A stretch of 29,366 bases of DNA. Origin: a virus. Each line of letters begins with the position of its first letter. Positions within the stretch are counted from its first letter, which is position 1. The notes beneath the pieces are model-generated. The model worked only from the letters and a program-made list of their open reading frames with translations. It searched no databases and was not told the origin of the DNA. Shown here piece after piece: positions 15,421 to 22,391 of this stretch. A program made the position numbers and the translations under genes. Where the stretch lies: positions 1-29,366 of the IMG/VR virus record IMGVR_UViG_3300022686_000088; one strand, 5' to 3'.

Positions 15421-16061
15421 TCGACGAGCTCCCCATCCACTTCGAGGGCTTCGTCCGTGGAGTTGGTCCGGCTGCCCTCGGGAGCGACGCCCGCGACGTC
15501 GCCCAGGGCGTCGTCCAGCTTCGCTTCCGCCGCCCTCCGAACCTTCTCCGAGAAAGGGCCGAAGACCCTCGTGTTGGCCTTGAGGAGACCGTTCACCATC
15601 GCGACCGTGGTCGCCAGGTCCAGCGTCTTCATCACCTCGTCACCGATGTCCGAGTCGTGCGCCTCCTCCCGGGTGAACTCGTCACGCAAGGAGTCGGCGA
15701 GCAGCTCGCCCAGCAGCCTCCGGCACTCGTCGCCGAAGATGCAGTCGAGTGCCTTCGACCAGGCCTGGTCGGACCGCTCCTCGCGGAGGCGGGCGACGTC
15801 GGGCGCGATCGCGCCCATGTGGGTGATGGTCCTCTGGTTGCCGTCCTCGTCGACACCCTGGTCGACGGTTCGCTCGACGTCGTTCTTCCCGCCGGTCAGC
15901 ACGCGCAGCGCCTCGATCACCGGCTCGAAAGCGGTGCGCAGGCGCCACAGCATGGTGAGGCTGACGGGGTAGAAGTTCAGCTCGTGTTCGCCCACCTTGT
16001 GGGCGACGTGCTTCGGCTTGAAGAGGGACTCTCGCTTGAAGAACTTGGCGGACTTGGCCAT
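15378..16061 (-). CDS. Tail assembly chaperone, first part (gpG-like)
   Basis: The 227-residue protein starts with ATG at 16061 behind CGGAG. It begins MAKSAKFFKRESLFKPKHV and has a beta-rich N-terminal part (NFYPVSLTMLWRLRTAFEPV), a charged helical middle and an acidic, Ser/Thr-rich tail ending ETPSPAS. Position immediately after the major tail protein and before the tape measure gene is that of lambda gpG. The disordered C-terminus is where a ribosomal shift would join it to the next frame. Its leader contains a C/A-rich element. The function in tail assembly is inferred from synteny. No catalytic motif is expected. Confidence 0.82.
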   Translation of the reverse strand: MAKSAKFFKRESLFKPKHVAHKVGEHELNFYPVSLTMLWRLRTAFEPVIEALRVLTGGKNDVERTVDQGVDEDGNQRTITHMGAIAPDVARLREERSDQAWSKALDCIFGDECRRLLGELLADSLRDEFTREEAHDSDIGDEVMKTLDLATTVAMVNGLLKANTRVFGPFSEKVRRAAEAKLDDALGDVAGVAPEGSRTNSTDEALEVDGELVEQPSSDTETPSPAS

Positions 16062-16080
16062 GGTGTGGCGGTCTCCGTAA

Positions 16081-16092
16081 GGGTTGAGGGGT
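16081..16092 (-). promoter_or_regulatory. C/A-rich leader element, chaperone gene
   Basis: The leftward mRNA reads ACCCCTCAACCC, ending 19 nt before the ATG at 16061 and followed by a CGGAG site. It is a diverged member of the leader family. Confidence 0.4.
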
Positions 16093-16098
16093 AGAGGT

Positions 16099-16122
16099 CA
16101 GGGGAGGACGGATCCTCCCCTG
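16099..16122. terminator. Perfect hairpin after the major tail protein gene
   Basis: A 10-bp perfect stem (16099-16108 with 16113-16122) closes a 4-nt CGGA loop. No T-run follows on the leftward strand, so it may be a pause site, a partial terminator or an mRNA-stabilising 3' end that lowers expression of downstream genes relative to the tail tube protein. Confidence 0.6.
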
Positions 16123-16147
16123 GGTATCCTACCACAGATCAGCCCGA

Positions 16148-17008
16148 CTAGAGGCCGCGAACCGTCAGCGTCGCGCCGGTCGACCCGATGTTCGAGTTCT
16201 TCAGCGCGGTGCCGGAGAACTGGGCCACGGCGGCCTCGTTCTCCTGGATCAGGTTCATGTCGCCGTCGGCCGAGAGGCTGACCCGGTGGAACTCGTAGAC
16301 GATCTCCTCGTCGGAGTTCAGCGGGTTCACAGAGATGAACTGGAGCGAATACTCCTTGTTCGTGGCCTGGAGCGCCTTGACCCGGTCGATGTTCGCCGGA
16401 GCGCCCATCTGCGCGGTGACCGCCCAGTCGACCGTGTCGCCGTTCATCACTGAGACCGCGGTCGTCGGGAAGAACACGAAGCCGGTCTCGGGGTCCAGCT
16501 CGTAGTCCGTGCCCTCGGTGAGGGAGGTCGGCGTGCCAGAGGGGTCCTCGCGGATGGTGACGTCACTGGTGTTGGCCGGGTCGATGGAGACCGGGTTGCC
16601 GGTGCCGTCATACTTGGTGAGGAGCTGATACCACATGCCCAGCGTGATGTTGGTGGTGATGACAGTGTCGGCCGAGGCCGAGACGCCGGCCACCGCCGGG
16701 TTGGTCAGCTCCTCCGTGGTGCCGTTGAAGAACAGCCCCAGGTTGTCGAAGGACAGCTCGTCGAGCGAGAAGGACAGGCCGATCTCGCGGGACGTCACCG
16801 CGCGGGCGTCGACCTCCGAGAAGCCGGAGAGCGAGCTGCGGTGGGTAAACTCCTCGATCTCGACCGTGGTCGCGAAGGCGGGAGCGTTGCCGAGGTGACG
16901 GTAGCCACTGGGCAGACCAGTGCTCGTGTCGTTCTCGGCGAGAAGGAGGCGGCCACGACCCAGCACGTAGAAGTTCGGGTTCGGGCGTCCGGTTGCATTC
17001 AGACCCAT
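16148..17008 (-). CDS. Major tail (tube) protein
   Basis: The 286-residue protein starts with ATG at 17008 behind GAGGA. It begins MGLNATGRPNPNFYVLGRGRLLLAE, typical of tube subunits that open with a strand pair around a GRG motif, and contains TVEIEEFTHRSSLSGFSEVDARAV, the region that usually forms the tube beta-sheet. An inserted-looking segment (about 130-175, SLTEGTDYELDPETGFVFF) matches the EGTDYxxDxxxG module common in phage tube proteins. It stands directly before the chaperone genes and has its own C/A-rich leader and a 3' hairpin, as expected for an abundant protein. It should polymerise as hexameric rings around the tape measure. Confidence 0.88.
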   Translation of the reverse strand: MGLNATGRPNPNFYVLGRGRLLLAENDTSTGLPSGYRHLGNAPAFATTVEIEEFTHRSSLSGFSEVDARAVTSREIGLSFSLDELSFDNLGLFFNGTTEELTNPAVAGVSASADTVITTNITLGMWYQLLTKYDGTGNPVSIDPANTSDVTIREDPSGTPTSLTEGTDYELDPETGFVFFPTTAVSVMNGDTVDWAVTAQMGAPANIDRVKALQATNKEYSLQFISVNPLNSDEEIVYEFHRVSLSADGDMNLIQENEAAVAQFSGTALKNSNIGSTGATLTVRGL

Positions 17009-17032
17009 GTGAGGATTTCCTCGATCGTTGTC

Positions 17033-17044
17033 GGTTGGGGGGTT
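17033..17044 (-). promoter_or_regulatory. C/A-rich leader element, major tail gene
   Basis: The leftward mRNA reads AACCCCCCAACC, 24 nt before the ATG at 17008 and upstream of the GAGGA site. Confidence 0.5.
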
Positions 17045-17053
17045 ACGTCGGGA

Positions 17054-17491
17054 TCAGCTCGGCGACAGCTCGGCGGCGAAACGCCAGGTGGCGCGAGAGC
17101 CGGTTGAGGGACTCTTCCGTGGAGGGTGGACGTAGTCCTCTGCCTCCTCCAGGAAGATGTCGACTTGTCGAGGAAGCCCGCTCTGAGCGCGCGTGATCCT
17201 CGGGGGGTTCTCTGCGATGTCCCGCTCGAACTCCTCGAACGAGACGGCGCGATCGAAGGCGACCTCCACCACCCAGACCCAGGTCGTCCGCTCGACGTAG
17301 CGGCTCTGGCGGTTCTGTGCTGGGGTGTCGAACGTCGACGACCGCATGTCGATCTTGAGCGTGCGCGGCAGCTTGAAGACGGAGGCACTCGTGGCGCGCG
17401 TCTTGCCGTCCGGGTAGGTGACCTCCGGGAACGAGCCGGCCAGGACTCTCGTCCGTAGCGCGTCGTGGATCATGTCACCGTAGTTCACCAT
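17054..17491 (-). CDS. Tail terminator / tail completion-like protein
   Basis: The 145-residue protein is assigned to the ATG at 17491, which shares its A with the stop of the upstream gene (TGATG). A GTG one codon earlier is possible. It starts VNYGDMIHDALRTRVL, and has TLKIDMRSSTFDT and a WVWVVEVAFDRAVSFEEFERDI segment. The small alpha/beta pattern and place between connector and tail tube genes fit the tail terminator (gpU-like) or another tail completion protein that caps the tube. No diagnostic motif is visible, so the assignment rests on gene order. Confidence 0.7.
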   Translation of the reverse strand: MVNYGDMIHDALRTRVLAGSFPEVTYPDGKTRATSASVFKLPRTLKIDMRSSTFDTPAQNRQSRYVERTTWVWVVEVAFDRAVSFEEFERDIAENPPRITRAQSGLPRQVDIFLEEAEDYVHPPRKSPSTGSRATWRFAAELSPS

Positions 17492-18051
17492 CACTCACAC
17501 TCGGTCTTCGGGTTGCCCCACAGGCGGCAGTTGCCGCCGATGAGCGAGCCCAGCGGGAAGATGCGCCCGCCAGCGGCATCACCCTGGAGGTGGACCTTGG
17601 CGGACTCGGTCTCGCCGAGGCTGATGTCCTGGGCCAGGAGTGGGATCATGTCCTCGATCCACTTCAGGCACTCCTCGATCGTCTCGCGGACTCGGTCCGG
17701 GTCGATGGAGCGGAAGATGCCCTCCTGGTTGTATTGCTCGAGGTCGTCGCCGGAGTTGTCGAAGAACTTGAGCGGCATCCTCTGCGCGAGGAAGCACCAC
17801 ACCCACTTCTCCTCGACCTCCTCGGCCAGGGCGCGCAGGACGCCGGCCTCGCTGGTCGGGTTCTCCGTGGACGGGATCGCGACCAGGTTGGCGACCTGGG
17901 AGGTTCCCAGGCGCGCGTAGAACTGCGTGCGGACTCGACGCGTGGCCCCGTCGATCAACGGCTGAGCGTCGTCAGTCGACTCCACCCCGGACAGGCGCAG
18001 ACGCGCCTTCAGGTCGTCCATGGTGGCGATGAACAGCGGGGCCACAGCCAT
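17491..18051 (-). CDS. Head-tail connector / adaptor-like protein
   Basis: The 186-residue protein starts with ATG at 18051, with GAGGAG 11 nt upstream. MDDLKARLRLSGVESTDDAQPLIDGATRRVRTQFY is the classic helical start of gp6-like head-tail adaptors, which open with a short helix, a loop and a DDA-type turn. LRALAEEVEEKWVWCFLAQRMPL (about 90-115) and RVRETIEECLKWIEDM (about 130-145) form the expected helices. The C-terminal part is Gly-rich with two Cys. It follows the head genes and precedes the tail genes, as a dodecameric adaptor under the portal would. A second in-frame Met at position 11 is an alternative start. Confidence 0.75.
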   Translation of the reverse strand: MAVAPLFIATMDDLKARLRLSGVESTDDAQPLIDGATRRVRTQFYARLGTSQVANLVAIPSTENPTSEAGVLRALAEEVEEKWVWCFLAQRMPLKFFDNSGDDLEQYNQEGIFRSIDPDRVRETIEECLKWIEDMIPLLAQDISLGETESAKVHLQGDAAGGRIFPLGSLIGGNCRLWGNPKTECE

Positions 18052-18053
18052 GG

Positions 18054-18767
18054 TCAGCTACGCTCCTCGTCGACGAAGTCGTCGATCTCCAGGTCCTCGT
18101 CCTCGTCGTCGTCGAGCAGGTCGCCGAAGAACTCGTCGTCGGACAGTTCGTCGTTCGGACTCGCGTCGGCTGGCGGAGGCCCGTTCACCAGCTCGTCGAA
18201 GATCACCTCGGCGTCGTCGGCGGCCGGCATCTCGACGTGTGGCTGGGCATCGCCCTCGATCACGTCGTCCAGGCTCGGCTCCTCGACCGTGGCCTCATCC
18301 TCGATGATCGGCTCCGGCGCTGCTGCGCGCTCGGCCTCCAGCGTGGCTTGCTTGCGGGCGCACTCCTCGGCCTCCTGCTGTGCCTTCTCGGCCGCCTTCT
18401 TCGCAGCGACCTCGCGTTGCTCCTTGGCGAGCTGCGCAAGTTGCATCTGCACGTCGGCGTTGTGTGGAGTCTCCGACCGGATCGGCCGCTGCTCGCGCTT
18501 GGTCTTCGGATCGTATTCGTCGATCTCGGCCGGCAGCGGTGGGGCCTCGGACGAACGGAACTTGACCACCTTACCGGATGGCGTGACCTTGTAGCTGCCA
18601 GGACGGCGCGCAACTTGGTTGTTGGCGATCAACTCACGGAGAGCCGCCTCGCGACCACGGAAGACGTTGATGTCGATCTCCTGGCCGGGGTGATAGAGGA
18701 TGGGGCCGATCTTCACCGATCCCTGGTCGGTGACGAACAGGACCTTCTTGTCTGCTGTCTGGTTCAT
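18054..18767 (-). CDS. Acidic coiled-coil head-region protein
   Basis: The start is placed at the ATG at 18767, preceded by AAGGA at 10 nt. An upstream ATG pair at 18791 lacks a Shine-Dalgarno. The 237-residue protein has a small folded N-terminal part (VLFVTDQGSVKIGPILYHPGQEIDINVF). A charged coiled coil follows around residues 110-160 (QLAQLAKEQREVAAKKAAEKAQQ), then a long Asp/Glu-rich tail (DELSDDEFFGDLLDDDEDED). Such proteins between the capsid and connector genes have been seen as head-completion or scaffolding helpers, but I recognise no family. The acidic end could mimic DNA or bind basic internal proteins, which is speculation. Confidence 0.75.
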   Translation of the reverse strand: MNQTADKKVLFVTDQGSVKIGPILYHPGQEIDINVFRGREAALRELIANNQVARRPGSYKVTPSGKVVKFRSSEAPPLPAEIDEYDPKTKREQRPIRSETPHNADVQMQLAQLAKEQREVAAKKAAEKAQQEAEECARKQATLEAERAAAPEPIIEDEATVEEPSLDDVIEGDAQPHVEMPAADDAEVIFDELVNGPPPADASPNDELSDDEFFGDLLDDDEDEDLEIDDFVDEERS

Positions 18768-18804
18768 CTTGTGTGGTTCCTTGTGCATCATTGCTGGTGT
18801 GAAC

Positions 18805-18834
18805 AGGGGGAGGGACCAAGTGGCCCCTCCCCCT
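18805..18834. terminator. GC-rich hairpin after the capsid gene
   Basis: AGGGGGAGGG (18805-18814) pairs with CCCTCCCCCT (18825-18834), and CCA/TGG inside the loop can extend the stem. On the leftward strand no T-run follows. Lying between the capsid stop and the next gene, it probably acts as a partial terminator or 3' stabiliser that sets high capsid expression. Confidence 0.6.
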
Positions 18835-18863
18835 AGTGTAGCAGGTCAGAGGGGGTCAGGGGA

Positions 18864-19910
18864 TCAGCCCGAGACCACCTTCATGCTGACCATGCTGTCC
18901 GGGCGACGCGGGACCGGCAGCGGACGGCTCGTGACGAGCTGCCACCAGACCGACGGATCCTCCTGCACCCAGCTCTTGGAGAAGCGACGGCGACGGATCG
19001 CGCGACCCTCTAGGGCGGTGATGTCGGAGATCGGGCCGAAATACATCGTGTTCTCGGCCTCGGGGAGCACCGAGACGAACTCGGCATACTTCGGACGGAC
19101 CAGGTCGTAGCTCGCACCAGCGACCGTGGTCTTCCGCGAGTAGCTCCAGACGGCGAGGCCGCTGAAGTTCCCCAGGAAGATGGAGCCGTCGGCGTTGAAC
19201 TGCTCGTTGAAGGTCACCTGACCGGCGCTGATGTTCTGGGTGTCGAGCAGCGCGCGAACGCCGTCCGAGTTCAGGAACGCCGTGGTGGCCTCCGAGCCCA
19301 GGAGGACGTGCGTCAGGCCGAGGCCGACGTCGTCCGAGACGAGCTGCTTGGCCGTCAGGAAGTCGTCCGACGGGTTGCCACTCGCCAGGTCCCAGAAGTC
19401 GGTCAGGGTCACGTCGTGCGACGACGACCGAGGGAAGACGACCTCGAAGGCCTCCTCCTCGTCCACCTCGTAGGTGATCGAGCCGCGGAGCGCCTGGGCG
19501 CAGAGATACTCCTCCGCCTCGGTCACGACGTCGTTGAGACGCTGCGACGTGCGGGAGATCTCGCGCTCGGCGCCGTCCAGGACGTCGCCCTCGTCGACGA
19601 AGATGGCTCCGCCGATCTGGCGGTCGAGGATCAGCTCGGCCGGGTTGAGGTGTCGCTTCACGCGGACGTGCGACGTGGTGACGTTCAGCCGTTTCTCGGT
19701 GTAGGGCGTGATCTCGATCGCCTCGCCGGTTCGGCGGGCGAACGGACTGACCACGCGGTCGCCGATCAGGATCGGCACCTCGAAGGTCTCCGCTGCGACA
19801 AGGTCTTCGTTCGAGAAGACCAGTCGCCGGATGAACTGGTTGGGGGACTTGAGCTCGTTGACGAGGCTCGTCAGCGCGGCCCAGCCCGTGATGTCCTTGG
19901 TCTCAGCCAT
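18864..19910 (-). CDS. Major capsid protein (lambda gpE family)
   Basis: The 348-residue protein starts with ATG at 19910 behind AAGGA, close to the 341 residues of lambda gpE. The E-family pattern can be followed: LVFSNEDLVAAETFEVPILIGDRVVSPFARR in the N-terminal arm and E-loop, then EKRLNVTTSHVRVKRHLNPAELI, ERE-ISRTSQRLNDVVTEAEEYLCAQAL as the spine-helix region, SEATTAFLNSDGVRALL, and a C-terminal RRRRFSKSWVQEDPSVWWQLVTSRPLPV. It forms the HK97-fold shell. Gene order of protease, decoration and capsid supports this. A C/A-rich leader and a strong 3' hairpin suggest high expression. Confidence 0.93.
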   Translation of the reverse strand: MAETKDITGWAALTSLVNELKSPNQFIRRLVFSNEDLVAAETFEVPILIGDRVVSPFARRTGEAIEITPYTEKRLNVTTSHVRVKRHLNPAELILDRQIGGAIFVDEGDVLDGAEREISRTSQRLNDVVTEAEEYLCAQALRGSITYEVDEEEAFEVVFPRSSSHDVTLTDFWDLASGNPSDDFLTAKQLVSDDVGLGLTHVLLGSEATTAFLNSDGVRALLDTQNISAGQVTFNEQFNADGSIFLGNFSGLAVWSYSRKTTVAGASYDLVRPKYAEFVSVLPEAENTMYFGPISDITALEGRAIRRRRFSKSWVQEDPSVWWQLVTSRPLPVPRRPDSMVSMKVVSG

Positions 19911-19928
19911 GGTAGTGGTTGCTTCCTT

Positions 19929-19958
19929 GGGGGTTCAGGTCAGGGGTTCAGGGTTGGG
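19929..19958 (-). promoter_or_regulatory. C/A-rich leader element, capsid gene
   Basis: The leftward leader reads CCCAACCCTGAACCCC and then TGACCTGAACCCCC, with the last C-run 18 nt before the ATG at 19910. AAGGA follows. It is the longest and most repeated version of the element. Confidence 0.5.
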
Positions 19959-19959
19959 A

Positions 19960-20736
19960 TCACGGGACCTGGGTCAGGCCACGCACGATGATGCCCTTCT
20001 CGCGCAGCTTCTCGCTGCGGAGGGCGGCGTCCAGCTCCGATTCGCTCGGAGCGCCGTAGGCCGCGAGGATGGTCCTCATCGCCGCGGTGTTGATGTCGTC
20101 GCGGTAGACCTCGCCCTTGATGAGCGCGATCGCCAGGACGTCGTCGGAGGCGTCGAGCTGGACGCCCTCCTCGCCGGGGTTCGCCTCGTAGACGAACGCG
20201 TTGATCTCGTTCGTCCCGTTGAGCTGGGTGCCCGGATCGCTCGCGGCCAGGACGTGCGCGTTGCCCGTCAGACCGGAGACGTCGATGTCGACGCTCGGGG
20301 CGCCGGCCGACTCGTCGAACGTGATCGTGATGACCGCGTCCGCGTCACCGAGGTCGGTGCCCATCGTCGCCGCAGCGGAGAGGGTGTAGGGCTTGCCGGC
20401 ATCCGCCAGCAGCGCGTTGACCTCGGCCTCCAGCGCCGCAGCCGCCACGTCGAACGCGTGGACGGAAGCCAGACCGTCGACCATGAGCTGGAACGTGCCA
20501 GCGGAGGCCGGGGTGGAGTCGGCGGTGATGGTGTAGACCGCAGCGTCGCTGGGCTGGGTGTAGGGGACCCACTTGCTGTTCGCCTTGTCGAAAGCGAGCG
20601 GGGCGCCCAGGGGGAGCAGCTCCGCGCCGGCCGAGGCCGCGATGCGGACACGCTTGGTGCCGTGCATCTCCGGGGTCATGCGGGGGGTGACACCGAGCGT
20701 CTTGGAGCTGAGCAGAGAGTGCTTCTTCAGAGCCAT
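19960..20736 (-). CDS. Capsid decoration protein with inserted domain
   Basis: The 258-residue protein starts with ATG at 20736 behind GAGGA. The ends carry the gpD-like decoration pattern: ELLPLGAPLAFDKANSKWVPY (about 39-59) and, far downstream, INAFVYEANPGEEGVQLDASDDVLAIALIKGEVYRDDINTA (about 180-220). Between them about 115 residues look like an independent beta domain (FQLMVDG, AAAALEAEVNALL, ITITFDES, DVSGLTG), related in style to a repeat widespread in phage virion proteins. Lambda gpD is about 110 residues, so this is a decorated trimer subunit with an extra surface domain. It precedes the capsid gene, as in lambda. Confidence 0.82.
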   Translation of the reverse strand: MALKKHSLLSSKTLGVTPRMTPEMHGTKRVRIAASAGAELLPLGAPLAFDKANSKWVPYTQPSDAAVYTITADSTPASAGTFQLMVDGLASVHAFDVAAAALEAEVNALLADAGKPYTLSAAATMGTDLGDADAVITITFDESAGAPSVDIDVSGLTGNAHVLAASDPGTQLNGTNEINAFVYEANPGEEGVQLDASDDVLAIALIKGEVYRDDINTAAMRTILAAYGAPSESELDAALRSEKLREKGIIVRGLTQVP

Positions 20737-20764
20737 TGGTGAGTTTCCTCGTTCTCAGTTCAGA

Positions 20765-20777
20765 TTGGGGTTGGGGT
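20765..20777 (-). promoter_or_regulatory. C/A-rich leader element, decoration gene
   Basis: The leftward mRNA reads ACCCCAACCCCAA, 28 nt before the ATG at 20736. The same 13 bases occur at 21387-21399, inside the protease gene. Confidence 0.55.
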
Positions 20778-20796
20778 TCTCAGCGAGAGCGAGGGC

Positions 20797-21369
20797 TCAC
20801 GCCACGGCGCTCGAGCGCCGCTGGGACTTGTTGTGCCGCTCGGCGATCTGCTTGCCGAGGTTCCACTGCTTGGACTCGGACTTGGTGAGACCGTGGACCT
20901 TGCGGCCACCCTTCTCGACCTCGTCCTCCTCGTCCTCGTCGGCGTCCTTGCCGGGCTGACGGCTGGCCTTCTCCAGCTTCTCGATGCGGGCGTTGGCCTC
21001 GTCGCGCTCGCGCTTGGCCTTCTCCAGCTCGGTCTCCTCGGCGCCTTCGCCGTCGGACTTCGCCTTCTCCAGCTTCTCGGCCTCGGCCTCGGCCTTGGCG
21101 CGCTTCGCGGCCTGCTCGCGCCGGTGCTTGATGAGCTTCTGGACGTCGCCGGGCTTGCTCATGTCGAGCTTCGCCACGAACAGGTCGTCCAGATACTTCT
21201 CCAGCTCCTCCTCGGTCGCGTCGGCGCCCGGGGGCTCGGGGAGTTCGTTGGCGGGGGTGTCGATCACGTCGTCGGCGTCCGGCTTAGCGGGCGCGACCGC
21301 CTCGGCGACCGCCGGGGCCACTGCCTTCGCGATCTCCGCCGCGAGAACCTTCATCTCTTCGGGGGTCAT
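20797..21369 (-). CDS. Probable nested scaffold protein from an internal start
   Basis: An in-frame ATG at 21369 (Met321 of the protease-scaffold) has GAGGA 10 nt upstream and, before that, a C/A-rich element identical over 13 bases to the decoration gene leader. The product would be 190 residues. It begins MTPEEMKVLAAEIAKAVAPAV, followed by Pro/Asp linkers and long charged helices (HRREQAAKRAKAEAEAEKLEK, KAKRERDEANARIEKLEKA), and ends in a basic tail suited to bind the capsid protein. This is the arrangement of lambda C/Nu3, where the scaffold is made from an internal start in the protease gene. The internal start is inferred from sequence signals only. Confidence 0.65.
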   Translation of the reverse strand: MTPEEMKVLAAEIAKAVAPAVAEAVAPAKPDADDVIDTPANELPEPPGADATEEELEKYLDDLFVAKLDMSKPGDVQKLIKHRREQAAKRAKAEAEAEKLEKAKSDGEGAEETELEKAKRERDEANARIEKLEKASRQPGKDADEDEEDEVEKGGRKVHGLTKSESKQWNLGKQIAERHNKSQRRSSAVA

Positions 21370-22329
21370 GTTGAGGTCATCCTCGGTTGGGGTTGGGGTG
21401 TCGTGAAGGCGGGACTTGCCGACCAGTTCGACTTCGGCCCGGCCTGCCATCGAAACACCGATCCACTCGCCAAGCTCATAGCCGGCCAGCAGATCGGGAT
21501 CGTGGATCTTGAGGATCAGGCCCCACGCACCGGTGGGGTCGATCTCGTTGCCGGCATCGTCCATGATGCCGGCGAACTTGGGGTCACCGGCGGGCACGAT
21601 GTAGTGCTCGGCGATGTGGACGTCTTCCTTCGACAGGGGAATGTTGTCGTGCTCGATGTCGATGTTCCCGCCGTGCAGCAGGAAGTTGTGCGCCATCTTG
21701 CGGATCTCGTCGGCGGACATGAAGTCGCCCTCGTGGTCGACCAGGTCCGGGACGTAGACGAGCGCGTGGAGCAGGCCCTCGTTGTCCATCTTCGCGATGG
21801 TCGTCTGAAGGTCGAACTCCGCCTCGCCGTCCTTGATGCTCTTGAGCAGGGAGCGCACGCCGTTGATGCCTCGCCGGCACAAGCTGACGGTGTGGATCTC
21901 GCCGTTGCGCAGCCGGCGGCGAGGCTTGCGGCTTTGCTTGTTCAGCGGCAGGCCCTCGTCGTCCTCTTCCTCGTCTTCCTCGGCCTGCGGCGCCTTGCGA
22001 GTCTTGCGCGACTTCTTGGCCATCGCGACGTCGACCATCTGCCGGCGGAGCTGCGCGAGCGCGCGGGTCAGCTCCATCTCGTCCACCTCGTGGGTGTGGC
22101 CGTCGGCCTCGCCGATGACGAGGTTGCCCTCGGCATCCATGGTCCACGGGTGGGAGTGCTCGTCCTCGGTGGCGGCGTCCCCGGTCGAGGGCGACGTCTG
22201 GCCTCCGAGAGTGCCGTTCTCCAGCTCCCATGAGTAGAGCGAGACGGCGTGCTGGTGGCGTTCGACGGAATCGGTGAGGAGGGTGATCGTCTTCTTGACG
22301 GGGGCCTTCCGGCGGGTCTTCGTCGTCAT
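20797..22329 (-). CDS. XkdF-like prohead protease fused to scaffold
   Basis: The start is placed at the ATG at 22329, with AAGGA 9 nt upstream. The open frame continues further, but that part is antisense to the portal gene and reads as noise. The 510-residue protein has a His-rich N-terminal region (ERHQHAVSLYSWE, EHSHPWTMDA, DGHTHEVDE). An acidic linker follows, then the XkdF-type protease domain (about 170-305) with YVPDLVDHEGDFMSADEI, IDIEHDN (His227) and GVSMAGRAE (Ser293), the probable catalytic His and Ser. From about 320 on it is Ala/Glu/Lys-rich coiled coil with a basic end, typical of scaffolds. The protease would mature the prohead and cut its own scaffold part. Confidence 0.88.
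   Translation of the reverse strand: MTTKTRRKAPVKKTITLLTDSVERHQHAVSLYSWELENGTLGGQTSPSTGDAATEDEHSHPWTMDAEGNLVIGEADGHTHEVDEMELTRALAQLRRQMVDVAMAKKSRKTRKAPQAEEDEEEDDEGLPLNKQSRKPRRRLRNGEIHTVSLCRRGINGVRSLLKSIKDGEAEFDLQTTIAKMDNEGLLHALVYVPDLVDHEGDFMSADEIRKMAHNFLLHGGNIDIEHDNIPLSKEDVHIAEHYIVPAGDPKFAGIMDDAGNEIDPTGAWGLILKIHDPDLLAGYELGEWIGVSMAGRAEVELVGKSRLHDTPTPTEDDLNMTPEEMKVLAAEIAKAVAPAVAEAVAPAKPDADDVIDTPANELPEPPGADATEEELEKYLDDLFVAKLDMSKPGDVQKLIKHRREQAAKRAKAEAEAEKLEKAKSDGEGAEETELEKAKRERDEANARIEKLEKASRQPGKDADEDEEDEVEKGGRKVHGLTKSESKQWNLGKQIAERHNKSQRRSSAVA
21387..21399 (-). promoter_or_regulatory. C/A-rich leader element inside the protease gene
   Basis: The leftward mRNA reads ACCCCAACCCCAA, 17 nt before the internal ATG at 21369, in the same relation to a GAGGA site as in the other leaders. 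In the protein it encodes part of the TPTPTEDD linker. Confidence 0.55.
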
Positions 22330-22341
22330 GCTGGGGGATCC

Positions 22342-22371
22342 TTGGCCTAGCGCGCTGCCGTATGGTATTCT
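22342..22371 (+). promoter_or_regulatory. Weak candidate promoter for the portal gene
   Basis: TTGGCC (22342-22347) and TATTCT (22366-22371) are 18 bp apart on the rightward strand, overlapping the leftward candidate. The match is weak, and a phage-specific polymerase or sigma factor could use other sequences. Confidence 0.25.
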
Positions 22372-22391
22372 ACTACATGGATCCGAGTCAA
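22362..22391 (-). promoter_or_regulatory. Candidate promoter for the leftward virion operon
   Basis: On the leftward strand TTGACT (22391-22386) and TACCAT (22367-22362) stand 18 bp apart. TAGAAT (22372-22367) is a better hexamer but only 13 bp away. The implied start point lies about 25 nt before the protease ATG at 22329. This short divergent spacer is the only non-coding gap at the head of the operon. Confidence 0.45.

Noticed and set aside
18768-18791. Upstream start for the acidic coiled-coil gene
   Set aside because: The ATG pair at 18791 has no Shine-Dalgarno and the codons between contain the AAGGA used by the ATG at 18767.
20833-22233. Rightward 466-residue frame
   Set aside because: It is antisense to the protease-scaffold, with Leu/Val-rich noise produced by the complement of Glu/Lys/Ala codons.
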